Source: Epiperipatus broadwayi (lineage: Eukaryota > Onychophora > Udeonychophora > Euonychophora > Peripatidae). From it: a stretch of 64,000 nucleotides of DNA. The notes below the pieces were generated by a model, which ran no database searches, had not been told where the DNA came from, and saw nothing but the letters and a program-made list of their open reading frames with translations. The stretch spans positions 746,001 through 810,000 of the forward strand of contig JAQFVV010006543.1 in NCBI GenBank assembly GCA_028023455.1, read 5' to 3'. Of this stretch, positions 47,880 through 60,239 are shown one piece after another. Within the stretch, counting starts at the first letter, position 1. Each line of letters begins with the position of its first letter. Made by a program: the position numbers and the translations under genes.

Positions 47880-49490
47880 TTAGAAGTGAAAGCTATAATA
47901 AAAAAAGTTGTGTTGAAGAATCGCGTAGTGCTGATGATAACAAGATTGAAGATAATGGTAGTAATATTGGGAAAGGGTCTTTACAGGTCCAATAACATTT
48001 GAGTCTATTGCCAAAATTGACCACTCTCCACAGGCACAGGTCCTAGATCAGAAGACCCAGGTATTTGAAAGCCAAGTAGTTCTGACTACAGGAAGAAATA
48101 TGATCAAGGAGCAAATGGTTCAAATGATCATGGCTAGTTTAGAGGTGAAGTTAAGCAACAAGAAAGAAGAGATGAACAGTAACATGGAAGCATGATTAAG
48201 ATGTGATATGGCCAGACTAAGAGCAGATATAAACTATATAAGAGAGGTGACCTGATAAGCATCCTGAGGACGAGATGGCTCCATGATCACCAACATGATC
48301 TCTAACAATGTGACTCTAGAGAATGTACTAGAAGATGCATCAGAACATCCAGTCAGATAGGGCAGATGGATGAAGCCATTGACCAGAAACCTATAATAAT
48401 AAAACTCCAGCCCAGCTAAAATACACCAGTCATTGAAGTACAACCTGGAATTGACTCTAGGACCCACAATAATAGGAAAAAAATTGAATGACATGGAGAG
48501 CAACATTAAGTATGCTAAAGTGCACCATGCTATCACACAACAAAGCGATGACATAGAAAATTAGCACACTATTGTTGAAGAAATTGAACCCAATCTAAGA
48601 AAACCAAAAAAAAGGAATAGAAACGAATGAAGCAAAAAGTCTTCAGCACACAAAGACAGTGAAATTGGCAGAGAACTAATGCAGTTCACAAGGTCAGGCA
48701 GTGAGCTTAGACCACTCAATGAATCTACATATGGATCATGTAGAATTCAAATTAGATTGTGAATCTCAGGAGTTCAGAGTAGCACTTTCAAATGATGCTT
48801 CTAAATGGCAATCAAAATTAAACACCAAGATCTTCAGACCAGACATGAGTCAGATAATGAGCCCATGAGAGTTGAGATGACTCCATATTCTCAAGGCATC
48901 ATGGAAGAATACATGGAAAAGAATGTGGTAGTAAATGAATTGGTTGTACATTTGAAATCATTCTGGCACATTTGTATGTACCATCAAAGCTGAGTTAAAA
49001 TGTTCTCCAGACACAATGCTGATGAACTGCATGACAGCCATCAGAATGGAGCACTATTAATACAAACACCTGCCACAAGAAAGAATTGTCAATATAGGAC
49101 AAATTTTGAAGGCATGGATAAAGTTAATGGACTTGATCCTCTTAAAAAATACATTAGGGCATTTAAAATTTTCTCCATAACTAGAGGGATGACCAGAATG
49201 TAGAAAATCATTGAGGAGATAATCCAAATGAAAGAAGCCACTGGATCATGATAGTGGATATCACATCACCAACCAAAAAGCAAAAAGGTCCTCAGTTCCA
49301 TAAGTTGTGCAACACTCATACAAGTCTTTTCACCTTCATTAGGCATTGACATGCTAATGCTTAAAAAGCCAATGTAGGGATGGACCTCCAAGATGTTGAC
49401 CTGGGACATGAAAACCAGACCGAACCTAAAGGGACAAAAAGGGATAGATCCAGGTAAAATGATATGTAAAAAAAATTATGTATGTACATA
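47880..49490 (+). pseudogene. Decayed gag-like region of the long retroelement
   Basis: Coding-type composition returns here after the AT-rich LTR. Translated piecewise it reads coiled-coil-like segments (EQMVQMIMASLEVKLSNKKE near 48110-48180, then MARLRADINYIREV), followed by open stretches 48805-48993, 49000-49203 and 49393-49587 with phrases such as EEYMEKNVVVNELVVHLKSF. Stops and frameshifts occur every 50-70 codons. Its place right after the primer-binding site suggests gag, but I see no zinc knuckle or capsid signature, so that is inference. The reverse frame 48234-48554 is a shadow. Confidence 0.45.
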
Positions 49491-49517
49491 TGAAAGGAAA
49501 AACAAGACAGGGAGTGT

Positions 49518-52500
49518 GAATCTATTCATCAATCTATATATCTATCAATGTATTAATATATCTACCCTTCAATCTATCAATGTATGAATCTATCTAACAA
49601 TCTATGAATCAATCTATCTATCAATGTATCAACCAAACTATCAATAAATCAATCAATCTATCTATCAACTGGCCAACCAATCAACAAATTAATCCATTTA
49701 TCTATCAAGCTATCTATCAATAAATTAATCACCTATCAATCAATTTATCGATCTGTCAATCAATTTACCTATCAATCAATCAGTCAATTTATCAATGAAT
49801 CTCTCAATCAATCTAGTTATCAATCGATCTATCTATCTCTAAATCAATCAATCAACCTATCTATCAATTCATCTATCTATCAATACATCAAGCTATCATT
49901 CAATCTATCAATCAATCTATATATATATCAAACTATCAATTTACCTATCAACCTATCAATCAATCTATCTATCAGTCTATGTATCAATCTATCTAGCTAT
50001 CAATCTATCTTTCTATCAATCAATTTATCAATATATCAATATCTACCAATCTGTCTATCAGTTTACCTATAAACCTATATTAATCAATCTATCTATATAT
50101 CAAACAATTTATCTATCTAACGATCTATATATCTACTTATCTATCAATCAACCTATCTAATAATCAATCTATCTATCAATCAATCTACCTATCAATAAAT
50201 CTTATCTATTAATCAATCTATCTATGAATCTATCAATCAATCTATCTCTTAATCAATCCTATTTATCAATCAATCTATCTCTACAAATCAACCTATATCT
50301 ATTTCTTTTATCTACCTACCTATCAATCTATCTTCCTATAAATCAAATCGATTTATCATTCAAACTATCTACCTATATATCAATATATCTATTTATCAAT
50401 CTATATATCAATCATTATATCAATCTATCAATCTATATCAATATTTCGATCAATGTATCAGTTTACCTATCAACATATATCAATCAATCTATCTATATAT
50501 CAAACAATTTATCTATCTAACGATCTATATATCTACTTATCTATCAATCAATCTATCTAATAATCAATTTATCTATCAAGCAATCTGCTTATCTATCAAT
50601 AAATCTTATCTATTAATCAATCTATCTATGAATCTATCAATCAATCTATCTCTTAATTAATCCTATTTATCAATCAATCTAGCTCTACAAATCAATCTAT
50701 ATCTATTTCTTTTATCTACCTACCTATCAATCTATCTATCTGTAAATCAAATCGATTTATCATTCAAACTATCTACCTATATATCAATATATCTATTTAT
50801 CAATCTATATATCAATCATTATATCAATCTATCAATCTATATCAATCTTTCGATCAATGTATCAATCTATCTATTTATTTATCCATCAATCTATCTATCA
50901 ATGTATGAATCTATCAATCTATTTAACAATCTATCAATCTATCAATTGATCAACCAATCAATTTATCAATCTATCTATCAATCTATATATCAATCTATCC
51001 AACAACAAAGCAATCAATCTATCTATTTATCAAACTATCAATCAATCAAACAATCAATCTCAATCTACCTACCAATCAATCTATCCATCAATTTACCAAT
51101 CAAGCAATCTATCAATCTAGTTATCAATCAATCTATATATCAATCAATCTATCTTTCTATCAATCAACCAATCTACTTATCTATCTGTCAATCAATCTAC
51201 TTATTAATATATCAATCAATCAATCTATTAATCAGTCTATCAATCATGCTATTATTCAATCTATCTATCTATCTATCAATTTACCTATCTATCAATACAT
51301 TAATCTATCTACCTATCAATTAATCTATATCAATCTATCTATCAGTCTATGTATAAATCTATTTATTTATCAATCTACCTATCAATCTATCTATCAATCA
51401 AGCTATCAATTTATTTATCTATCAATATATCTATCTTTCTATCTATCTATCAATCTGTCCATCAATTTACCTATCAATCAATCTATCGAACAATCTATCA
51501 ATTTATCTATCTATCAACTATCAATCTATCTATCTACCAATCAATCTATCTCTAACAAACTATCAATTTATCTATCTATCAACTATCAATATATCTATTT
51601 ATTAATCAATCAATCATTCAATCAATCTGTAAATTTATCAATAAATCTATCAATGAACCTATCAATCAATGTATCAATCTGATAATCAATCTATCAATCA
51701 ATCTATTCATCAATCAAGCTATCAATCTATCCATCAATCAATCAATCTATCTATTTGTCAATCAGTCAATCTATCAATTTATCTATCGATCTATTTATCA
51801 TTCAATCTATCTATCAATCAATCTATCAATTTATAATTCAATCAATTAATGAATCTATAAATCACTGTATCAAATTATCAATCTATCAATCAATCTATCC
51901 ATCTATCAATCAATATATCCATCACTCTATCAATCAATCTATCTATCTGTCTATTTGCAATCACTCAATTTATCTATTAATGAATCAATCTATCCATTTA
52001 TCTATCTATCAATCACTCTATCTATTAATCTATTTATTTATCTATCATTCAACCTATCTATAAATTTCTCAATCAATCAATTAATCAATCAATCAGTCTA
52101 TCAATCTATTTATCTATCACTATCAATCCATCTATCTCTATCTATCTACCTATCAATCAATCTACTGAACAATCTAACTATATATCTATCTATCTATCAA
52201 TCAATCTATTGAACAATCTAACTATATATCTATCTACCTAACTATCTATCTATTTATCTATCTATCTATTAATCAATCTATCTATTTATCATTCTATCTA
52301 TCAATGTCAAACTATCCATCAATCAATATATCAATCAACCAAATTTATCAAGCTAATGTATCAATCAATCAATTTATTTATAAATCTATCCATCAATCAA
52401 TCTATCGATCTACCTGTCAATCTATCAAGCAATCAATCAACCAATCAATCAATCAAGCAAACAATCACACAATCAATCTATGTATCTATCAAACAATCTA

Positions 52501-53168
52501 CCAATGAATCTATCAATCAGTCTATCACTCAATCTATCAAACATTTTATCTATCAATATATTTATCTATCTATCAATTCAATCAAGCAAACAATCACACA
52601 ATCAATCTATGTATCTATCAAACAATCTATCAATGAATCTATCAATCAGTCTATCACTCAATCTATCAAACATTTTATCTATCAATATATTTATCTATCT
52701 ATCAATCCATCTATCTCTATCTATCTACCTATCAATCAATCTATTGAACAATCTAACTATATATCTAGGTATCTATATATTTATCTACCTATCAATCAAT
52801 CTATTGAACAATCTAACTATATATCTATCTACCTAACTATCTTTCTATTTATCTATCTATTAATCAATCTATCTATTTATCATTCTATCTATCAATGTAT
52901 CAATCTATGTATCAAACTATCCATCAATCAAAATATCAATCAACCAAATCTATCAAGCAAGCAATCAATCAATCAAGCAAACAATCACACAATCAATCTA
53001 TGTATCTATCAAACAATCTATCAATCAGTCTATCACTCAATCTATCAAATATTTTTATCTATCAATATATTTATCAATCTTTCCATCAATCTATATATCA
53101 ACCTATCTATAAATCTATCTATCAATTAAGCTATCAATCAATTTATGAATTAATCTATCAATCAATCT
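49518..53168. repeat. 3.65-kb imperfect tetranucleotide array (TCTA / TCAA)
   Basis: An almost continuous mix of TCTA and TCAA-type units (reading ATCTATCAATCAATCTATCT and variants), with point changes and a few frameshifting indels. It has higher-order structure: a ~400-bp block at 50061-50460 repeats at 50461-50860, and a 129-bp block at 52454 repeats at 52583 and, with more sequence, again at 52974. All long open frames in it (Ser-Ile-Asn-Gln-Leu-Tyr rich) are by-products. It lies inside the retroelement between two gag-like relics, so it grew from or replaced element sequence. Confidence 0.95.
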
Positions 53169-53836
53169 GGTCCAAATGCCTTTTTCACAGAGATAGAGAA
53201 ATTTAAAGGGACATATAATGCCCACATCCTAAAACCATATATTGGTCAATCAGAACCACAGAGATGATATGCTGAATTGATAGATAAGTTAAATGATAGG
53301 CATAATTTTCAGCTAAAGTAAAAAAAAAAAGAAATAAGAAAAGGGTAAGATAACATCAGAAAAAAATAGGTTCAATAATGTATGATGAGAATATGCACAG
53401 AAGATAGTGAAAGCAATTACTTTTAGACTCTGATCCATACAGAATGATGAATACTCTAGTGTTTAGTTAGTCATTTAGAAAATCCAGTAAGCCTCAAAAG
53501 GAGCAAAATTAAGCCTAATGAATTGACTACATACCTTCTATAATACAGAGACAGATCACCAGCTGCCCTCATACCATATAACCATCATAATAATAAAAAA
53601 GCAAAAAGACCCATATATAAAACTCATTTTACCATGAGGCAAGAGAGAAAATGAGGGCGTATAAAAAGTTGGAAATATAGTTCAGAAAACAGCAGGGGCT
53701 GAAATAGATAGGCTTTATAATCCTCTTCTAAAAGGAGACAGGAAGAGTAAAGAAATTTGAATAATCCAATGTGAAACATACATGCACCCTAATTATGTAT
53801 TAAAATTTTGTTAAGAGCATAAAATTTTCATCCTGT
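53169..53836 (+). pseudogene. Interior relic between the array and the 3' LTR
   Basis: Translated piecewise it gives phrases like NLKGTYNAHILKPYIGQSE and YAELIDKLNDRHNFQL, then lysine-rich sequence, all with frequent stops. These may be capsid-part remains of gag, an inference from position and character only. No protease, RT or integrase block is seen. Confidence 0.35.
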
Positions 53837-53849
53837 AAGAATAGGGGAG
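53837..53849 (+). promoter_or_regulatory. Polypurine tract
   Basis: AAGAATAGGGGAG, one T before the TG of the 3' LTR. This is where retroelements prime plus-strand synthesis; its position strongly supports the LTR boundary. Confidence 0.7.
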
Positions 53850-53850
53850 T

Positions 53851-56357
53851 TGTAAAAATAGCTTATAATCCATTTCAAGCTCACCCTTATAAGTCCACAG
53901 TAGTAGGTTTAACCTGTGAAAAAAACAAGCTAAAATAAAAGGTTAAATACCTAAAATTTAATTTATAAATACACACACTTGAAGTTTGTTTAATAAGCAC
54001 CAAACCAAAATAATTTTGAAATAAATGCTTCTTTTTAATGAAGAAATTAGAAACCTCTTATACATATATATACGAATAATGACTTGTTTGTTGATATGTA
54101 GATGTCATGATATCAGACAATAATTTGATGTGGTGATGACCTTGGGTCAAGTCAATATCTAAGCAGCCAAGTGTTGGAAAGTGAGAATGGAACTTTACTA
54201 TGTAAAATTATTACACTAATTTTATTATGTAACATCAACAACTATTAAATCATGCCACAATAGGCATATTTACATTGATAGCAAAAGAAATTGAAAATGC
54301 AGGTTTACTAAACAATGGAAATGTGGTCAAGCATAAAATTGAACCCAAGTCTTTTCCATTCTCTTTCATATTTTATCAAGTGTTATAATAATAGCAAATA
54401 GCAAATAGCTTGATATCAAACATTAATAAAATAGATGACGTGTTCAAAGATATTATTTATTCTGCATAGAATTATAAAGCACTGAAAATTGAAACAGATT
54501 GTTATCAACATTTGAAATGGTAAAAATCAATAAACTTTAGCAGCATAATTAAAGGATTAAATTAATTTTTTAGTGACAATAGAAGACAGAAAACTGTGCA
54601 ATCAAAAAAAAAGGGGGAACTTTATATAGTCAGCATACACTGATAAGTGATGATATAAAACTTTCCTTCACATAAGTTCATTCTGAAGAAAATTTAAGTC
54701 TTTTTAATTAACAATGTGTATTGGCTAGACAAATGTATCATAGGACCGGGCTGTCTTAATTGTCAGAGTGCGTAATGCTGTAACTCACCTTGTATAAATA
54801 TTGCTTACAAAAATGCCCAATCATCACATGATCACATCTCCAAAACTAGCACATAATTGTTTATAAACAAAGCAAAGCAAAACTCCATATAGTAGTGCCA
54901 CCTGTGCTAAACAGATTAATCAATGGATGAGTAGGCATTAGATAGGGATTTTATGCACAAGCCTTCTGGCATCCGTTGATTACTCTGTTTAGCACAGGTG
55001 GCACTACTATATGGAGTTTTGCTTTGCTTTGTTTATAAAAAAAGCCCAATGTCTAATCAGAAGTGTCCAAGTGGAACCCGAAGGACAGTGACATCTGAAA
55101 TGGAAACAACCTTATCCAAGCATTACCGGAGAATCTGGGGAACGATGAAGGTGTCATCATAATGGACAGTATCCATAAAGACATTTAAATTTATAAACTG
55201 TAATCAGGAAGACTTGAACATAATCAAAATTATCATGTTATGTTGGGTTTTTTTTTACTTTATATGTTTGTAAAATTCTACTTCCATTATTTTAACACTT
55301 GGAAGTTTCAGTGTGATTGCAATCGGGAGAGTCCATTCCATAATAAGCAACATCGTGGGGGTGAAGGTTTATTAAACTAGAAAATATTTTTTTTGTTTGT
55401 AATAAAATTTAAGTTGATTCCCTCCATAAATAACTTAACTTTAAACATCATCAACATCATATAACATAATTTGGAGGTAAGAATTATTGATGCTCTAGCA
55501 TAGTAATTTGCAATCACTAAGACAGGATAGAGTTTATATTGTTTTTTTATTTGTTTATGTTCAACTAGCAATTGTTCTATCAACAGTAGGAACTTGTACA
55601 TAGTTAGGGGGATCCTAAAGAAGATCTCTCTAGCAGAGATTGGATCATAGAGCTACAGGACACATTGAAATAAAATCTTGTAAATAGTTAGTTAGCTTGC
55701 GATCGATCGTTATGATGATTTCATTTTATTTATGTATTTTGGACAATCTTGTTTTACAAATAAATAGTCTTAATGCATATCTATCAGGGATATGGGTTAG
55801 TATAATGAAAAATGTTGTTATTGAAATGGTAGAGAGCATATGGGACACATATAAGCACATCTTTTGCTATGTGAATAAAATTTTAATTTTTATCTGTTAT
55901 TAATAAAAATTTGTTAGTGTGTTTTAAATAAAATTAGTCTCTGGTTTATCAGACTTGTTCATATAGTCACTCATTAGTTTAATTGATTAAATATATATGC
56001 ATGCACATACAGATTATTATAATGTATAACATAACAATAGAGTTTGATGTATCTTAACCCAATAAAAATTTAGTTACTACATTAAGTAAATTCACCTCTG
56101 AAGAGAGCCAAAGGCAAGATTCTTTCTGGGTTTGACTACTGAGGCATAATGGAATCCGAAAGAGGGTTGAGATATGGATGAACTAGCCTAAATTATATCT
56201 AGATTTAATGATTAAACCAAGAGCTAGCCCATCGGAGGTGGATATAATCATTGGTTAGTTACTTCATCATTCATTCACAGCATGCTACCCAAATACCCTA
56301 GGTCCGACCGTAGTAAGATGTGTTTCCCTCTTCTGGTGTAAAACCTGGACCATTACA
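53851..56357 (+). repeat. 3' LTR of the long retroelement
   Basis: 2507 bp; about 2.28 kb without the insertion at 54822-55050. It begins TGTAAAAATAGCTTATAATC and ends GGACCATTACA. It matches the 5' LTR throughout with many substitutions and small indels, so the element is old. Confidence 0.82.
54822..55050. mobile_element. Fold-back insertion in the 3' LTR
   Basis: 229 bp absent from the 5' LTR, flanked by GCCCAAT at 54815-54821 and 55044-55050. It holds an inverted repeat with arms of about 70 bp (GTTTATAAACAAAGCAAAGC on the left, complement ending at 55039) whose inner part, ATAGTAGTGCCACCTGTGCT, relates it to the R1 family at 57600. The remaining 36 bases on the left are not part of the palindrome. 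Confidence 0.72.
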
Positions 56358-57599
56358 ATATATATATATTTAAAAAAGTCAAACAAAAGAGCTATTATAA
56401 GTTTAATAAAAAAAACTGTTTCAGCCTCAGCGATTGTCAATTAGTATAATTGATCATTTCTTGGTAACATCAAAAGTTAAAGGTTATTTCTATATTTATA
56501 TGGATATTAATACTCATTTCTAATTTATTATAACAATCTATAATATTCATTAAGGCTGTAGCCTCAAGCACATGCGTATAAAATGCGATAGTAGGGACCT
56601 CTACAGGTCTTAAAACCACAAGCTTCTATGGAAATATTTAATTCAATATATATATATGTTGCAGTTAAACTTTCTTTGTATTTTATTATCCACAATTATT
56701 TCTTGAAGATATTGGTTCATCTTTTTTTAACATTTCTTTGAATAAAAAAATCTATACATAGAAAAAAGATTGATAATATTTAATATACACTAGTATGTTT
56801 TATTTCTATATTAGTATTTATATGTCTCTGTAAAAAAAAAAAAAAAAAGTTTGAATACAATTTTATTAATTGTAAGCTTTTTATTTTTAAAAGCTCCACA
56901 TTAATATCATTATATTTAGTAATTTGTTTTATTATTATTATTTCTAAACATTAATCTTTTGCCACATATTAATTGATATAAAATATTTAAAATGTAAATT
57001 TAAAAAAAGGCATTTGCAGGCAGCAGTTTTAATTTAATTAAAGATGAAATTAATTTGTAAAATCAGTCTGCACATTTTGTGTGATTATTGGTACGAAATA
57101 TAAAAGTTTAAACATGCAAGCGAAAATCAACAAATGAAATGTGTTTATATATTTATTAAGCAAACCGAATATGGTTACTATGGAGATTATCACAGAAAAT
57201 AAAGAAAGAAAACTTGGAAAAATAGAATTAAAAAAAAATAATGATGCATTCCAAAAAAAAAAATTCGATCTGCTCTGTAATAATAAGATATTTATTAGCC
57301 TTAAATTAGAGAATTAATAGAAACTCACTTATTTCAAAAAGTTATTTTAAAAAATCTATATGTATTTAGATTACAGACTTTGTTAATGCCATCAAATACG
57401 TTTTTGTTTCATTGCTTTATTTTAGAATAAAAAATGTAATAGTCATCCATCAAAATATAAAGAAAGCCCTAAGACGATTATTGGATAATTTGAATAAAAG
57501 AAAGTAATGAATAAAAAATATTAAAAATTTATTATAAGTTCATACTTTAAAAGAAAAACCTTCCATATGAAAAAAAACCCTAAATCAGCAATACCTAAA
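56358..57599. other. AT-rich stretch with a small R1 piece
   Basis: 56545-56640 matches the R1 family (GCTGTAGCCTCAAGCACATG, GTAGGGACCTCTACAGGTCT). Otherwise poly-A and poly-T rich sequence with no gene. Confidence 0.45.
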
Positions 57600-58110
57600 C
57601 TATCAGTAGCCAACTCTCCATGTAGTAGTGCCACAAACCTTAGTAATCAATGGATGCTAGAATGTTTATGCAATAAAACCCCTATCTAATACCTACTTAT
57701 TCAATATCCCAGACTAGTGTCTAGCTTGTGGCTTTCATAAGTGAGGAGTCTTGGATTTCATGCACCAACCTTCGGATATCCATAGTAAAGGTTTGTATTT
57801 CTGGTGGCCCTACTGTACCAAGAATTGGCTACTGTTATTAACAGCCTGTGTAAGTATATCAAATGGTGATCACATGATGTTTTGATGATTTTACAAATCT
57901 TAATCTTTACTAAGGCTGTAAACCTCAAGAATATGCACGTGAAAATGCGAAGGTAGGGACCTCTACAGGTCTTAACCACAAGCTTACACCTTGGAAGAAA
58001 AGAGGGGAACCCTTTCTTTACTTCAACATACTCTCTATATGAATAGGTGAAGCTGAAGCGGTTAGATATAAGAGTGTGAAACTATTCAATACTTCACTGA
58101 TTAAGTCCAT
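57600..58110 (+). repeat. Repeat family R1, longest copy
   Basis: The first ~230 bp form an inverted repeat: GTAGTAGTGCCACAAACCTT at 57620 pairs with AAGGTTTGTATTTCTGGTGG and CCTACTGTACC near 57790-57820. The rest (57830-58105) carries boxes found inverted at 12685-12870 (GACCTCTACAGGTCTTAACC, GGGGAACCCTTTCTTTACTT). Other copies: 7970-8330, 13345-13610, 56545-56640 and the palindrome at 54860-55039. The reverse frame at 57758-57979 is incidental. Confidence 0.7.
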
Positions 58111-60239
58111 AATTCCTATTACACATTAATACTCGTGAAATCTTTCTATTTACAACGAGTCAATTTAAAGTTGTAATTATAAATCTTAATCTGTAATTGG
58201 GGATTATGATGGAAGCATAATTTCTTTGCAAGAGAAATACAAAAATATTTTAATTAAATGTTAAGATCTTGTAAGAATTACTGAACAAAAAAAGGGAAAA
58301 AAAATAATTGAAATCTTTATTTTTCTCACTGATTTGCATAAATCGTGGTTTTTCTAACCTATTTTCTCCAATAAAAAAAAAAGTAAAAATTAATTTAAAA
58401 AATAATATTTGAAGATAAAGAATGTACTTAGCTATCGATATTTCTGTAGACAAGTAACAGATTGCAAGTAAATGGTGTTGATTAGTTAAAAAAACACATG
58501 ACATTTCTTGCTGCCATATACTATGAGTAGAATCTATCTATCAAAAAATGTGCATGTAAGAGTCAGATAGCTCAAAATATATATTAATTTATTTTAAAAA
58601 CAATGAAGGCTACACAGAAATTATATAATGAAAGAAAGCCATATCACGACAAAGTTGAGCAACATTTTAAAAATTTATACTTCAAAAATCACATCTTCAT
58701 TACACTTTTCACATAATAATCTTTTCTGGAGCAAAAAAAAAATGTGATTTTTAAAAAAAAATATTACTTAATATATCATTAAAATCAGTCAACAGATAGG
58801 TAATCCCAATATGAATAACAATATCAATCTGTTGTCAAGGTAACCATGTAATGCAAAAGGAATGAAAGAATGTTGAACATTTTTAAAAATTTTACAATTG
58901 ATAATTGGATAGAAGTTACAGATCAATAAGAAATAAGAAGAATAATGAAAAACATTAATAGTAAATAATCCATCCTATACACCATTTTAGAACTTTTATA
59001 TAATTATAATTGACCAGTCAGTCCCCAGTAGAGAAAATAACAATGCTAAACAGCTCAAATACTTGTTTCCAGCTATTGACTATCAATGTAAAAACTTAAA
59101 TATAAACTAAATGAGACATATAATGCTTTGATTTGATATATAATGCAATATAGTGACTGCTAAACTATAAAAAGATTATATTTACAAATCAGCAATAATA
59201 GCGTAGAACAAAAAAATTATGAAACGGACTATGGGAAAAAAAATTAAAGCAAGATAATATCCTAAATTCATTTAAATCAAATAAATCTTAACATCTAATT
59301 TATAAAATAGTTTTAAAAGTACAGATACAATAAATATATATATTTATGTTAAGACATTAGCAAAAACAATTAATAAAAGAAAAACAAATAGAATAATGCA
59401 ATTATATATATATATATAAACAATAATATCAAATCAGGAAAAAACAATCCCATGCATATGATGAGAAAATAATTGGAAAAATAGCTTGATGGTGCCCATA
59501 TATATGGATAGATGTATTTAAAAGTGACAATTATAAATTCAAATAAAGTTTTAAACAAATAAGCTACTAAATACATAAATACCAATTAATGCAGGACTAC
59601 TGACATGTAATCACTGGGATTACAAATTTTCCAAGCAGTTTATATCAATGAGTGCACTGCCCTCTATTGTCAAATCTGCATAACAAATAAAAAATGGAGT
59701 CATCTTTATTTGCTTTCCCCAGTTCTTATAGGCATAGCAGATCTGACAAAGGTATTAAACAGGGTGAACATTCAAACAGATTATAGAACAATCTGCTTTA
59801 TCAGGAAAGCCTTCTCCAGTGATCCTTAAATTAAAAAAATCATTACTAGTGATGCCAAGTACTGGACAATAAAAGCTTTTGTTTTTCATTTTGCTCTTTA
59901 GATAAAATAGCCAAATGACTGGTTGTTTTTGGCTATGCAACTGCTTACAATACAAAAAAAAAACAAAAAGCAAGTAAGGTCCCCATTTAGAAATCCCATT
60001 ACTTTGGTCTTATTAGGAAATTATTTTGAAAGCAAATATTCAATTTGATGTTCTAAGTTTTTGTTTTTTTTTAATCAAGAAATTTTATTGTGAGCTCAAA
60101 GAATTACATTGCAGTAACAGAGTTATATTGTTAACAAAAACTCTAAAAAAAGGTTGCATAACCCAATACCTATGGTCTGGGAGTCAAAAATCAACTGTTC
60201 AATCACAAATTGTCCATTACTACAAGGGTCCATGTAGCA
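58111..60239. other. Anonymous AT-rich stretch
   Basis: No gene is supported. Short reverse frames (58250-58504, 59370-59585, 59755-59973) have hydrophobic, AT-driven composition and no domains. GTGCACTGCCCTCTATTG at 59653 recalls the interior of the 33309 repeat. Confidence 0.35.

Larger units (their letters stand above)
44096..56357 (+). mobile_element. Long-LTR retroelement, about 12.3 kb, no recognisable pol
   Basis: Two long direct repeats (44096-47433 and 53851-56357) flank 6.4 kb of interior. Both start TGTAA; the right copy ends TTACA and the left ends with a mutated TTAGA. The 4-bp sequence ATAT adjoins the outer ends (44092-44095 and 56358-56361), fitting a Ty3/gypsy-type target duplication. 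A primer-binding-site-like TGGTGCCATTAACATG lies at 47437, and a polypurine tract AAGAATAGGGGAG directly precedes the right repeat. The interior has only decayed gag-like sequence and a tetranucleotide array. It resembles the large non-autonomous derivatives (LARD type) described from plants, but in an animal-like genome. Confidence 0.82.

Noticed and set aside
48234-48554. Reverse frame of 106 codons
   Set aside because: Antisense to the gag-like relic, which shows protein-like phrases on the plus strand; no domain on the minus strand.
49518-53168. CRISPR-like array
   Set aside because: The unit is four bases, with no repeat-spacer alternation and no cas genes; the genome is eukaryotic.
50224-53206. 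Several long forward open frames rich in Ser, Ile, Asn, Gln, Leu and Tyr (up to 257 codons)
   Set aside because: They are translations of the TCTA/TCAA tetranucleotide array; all three frames are open because the repeat lacks stops.
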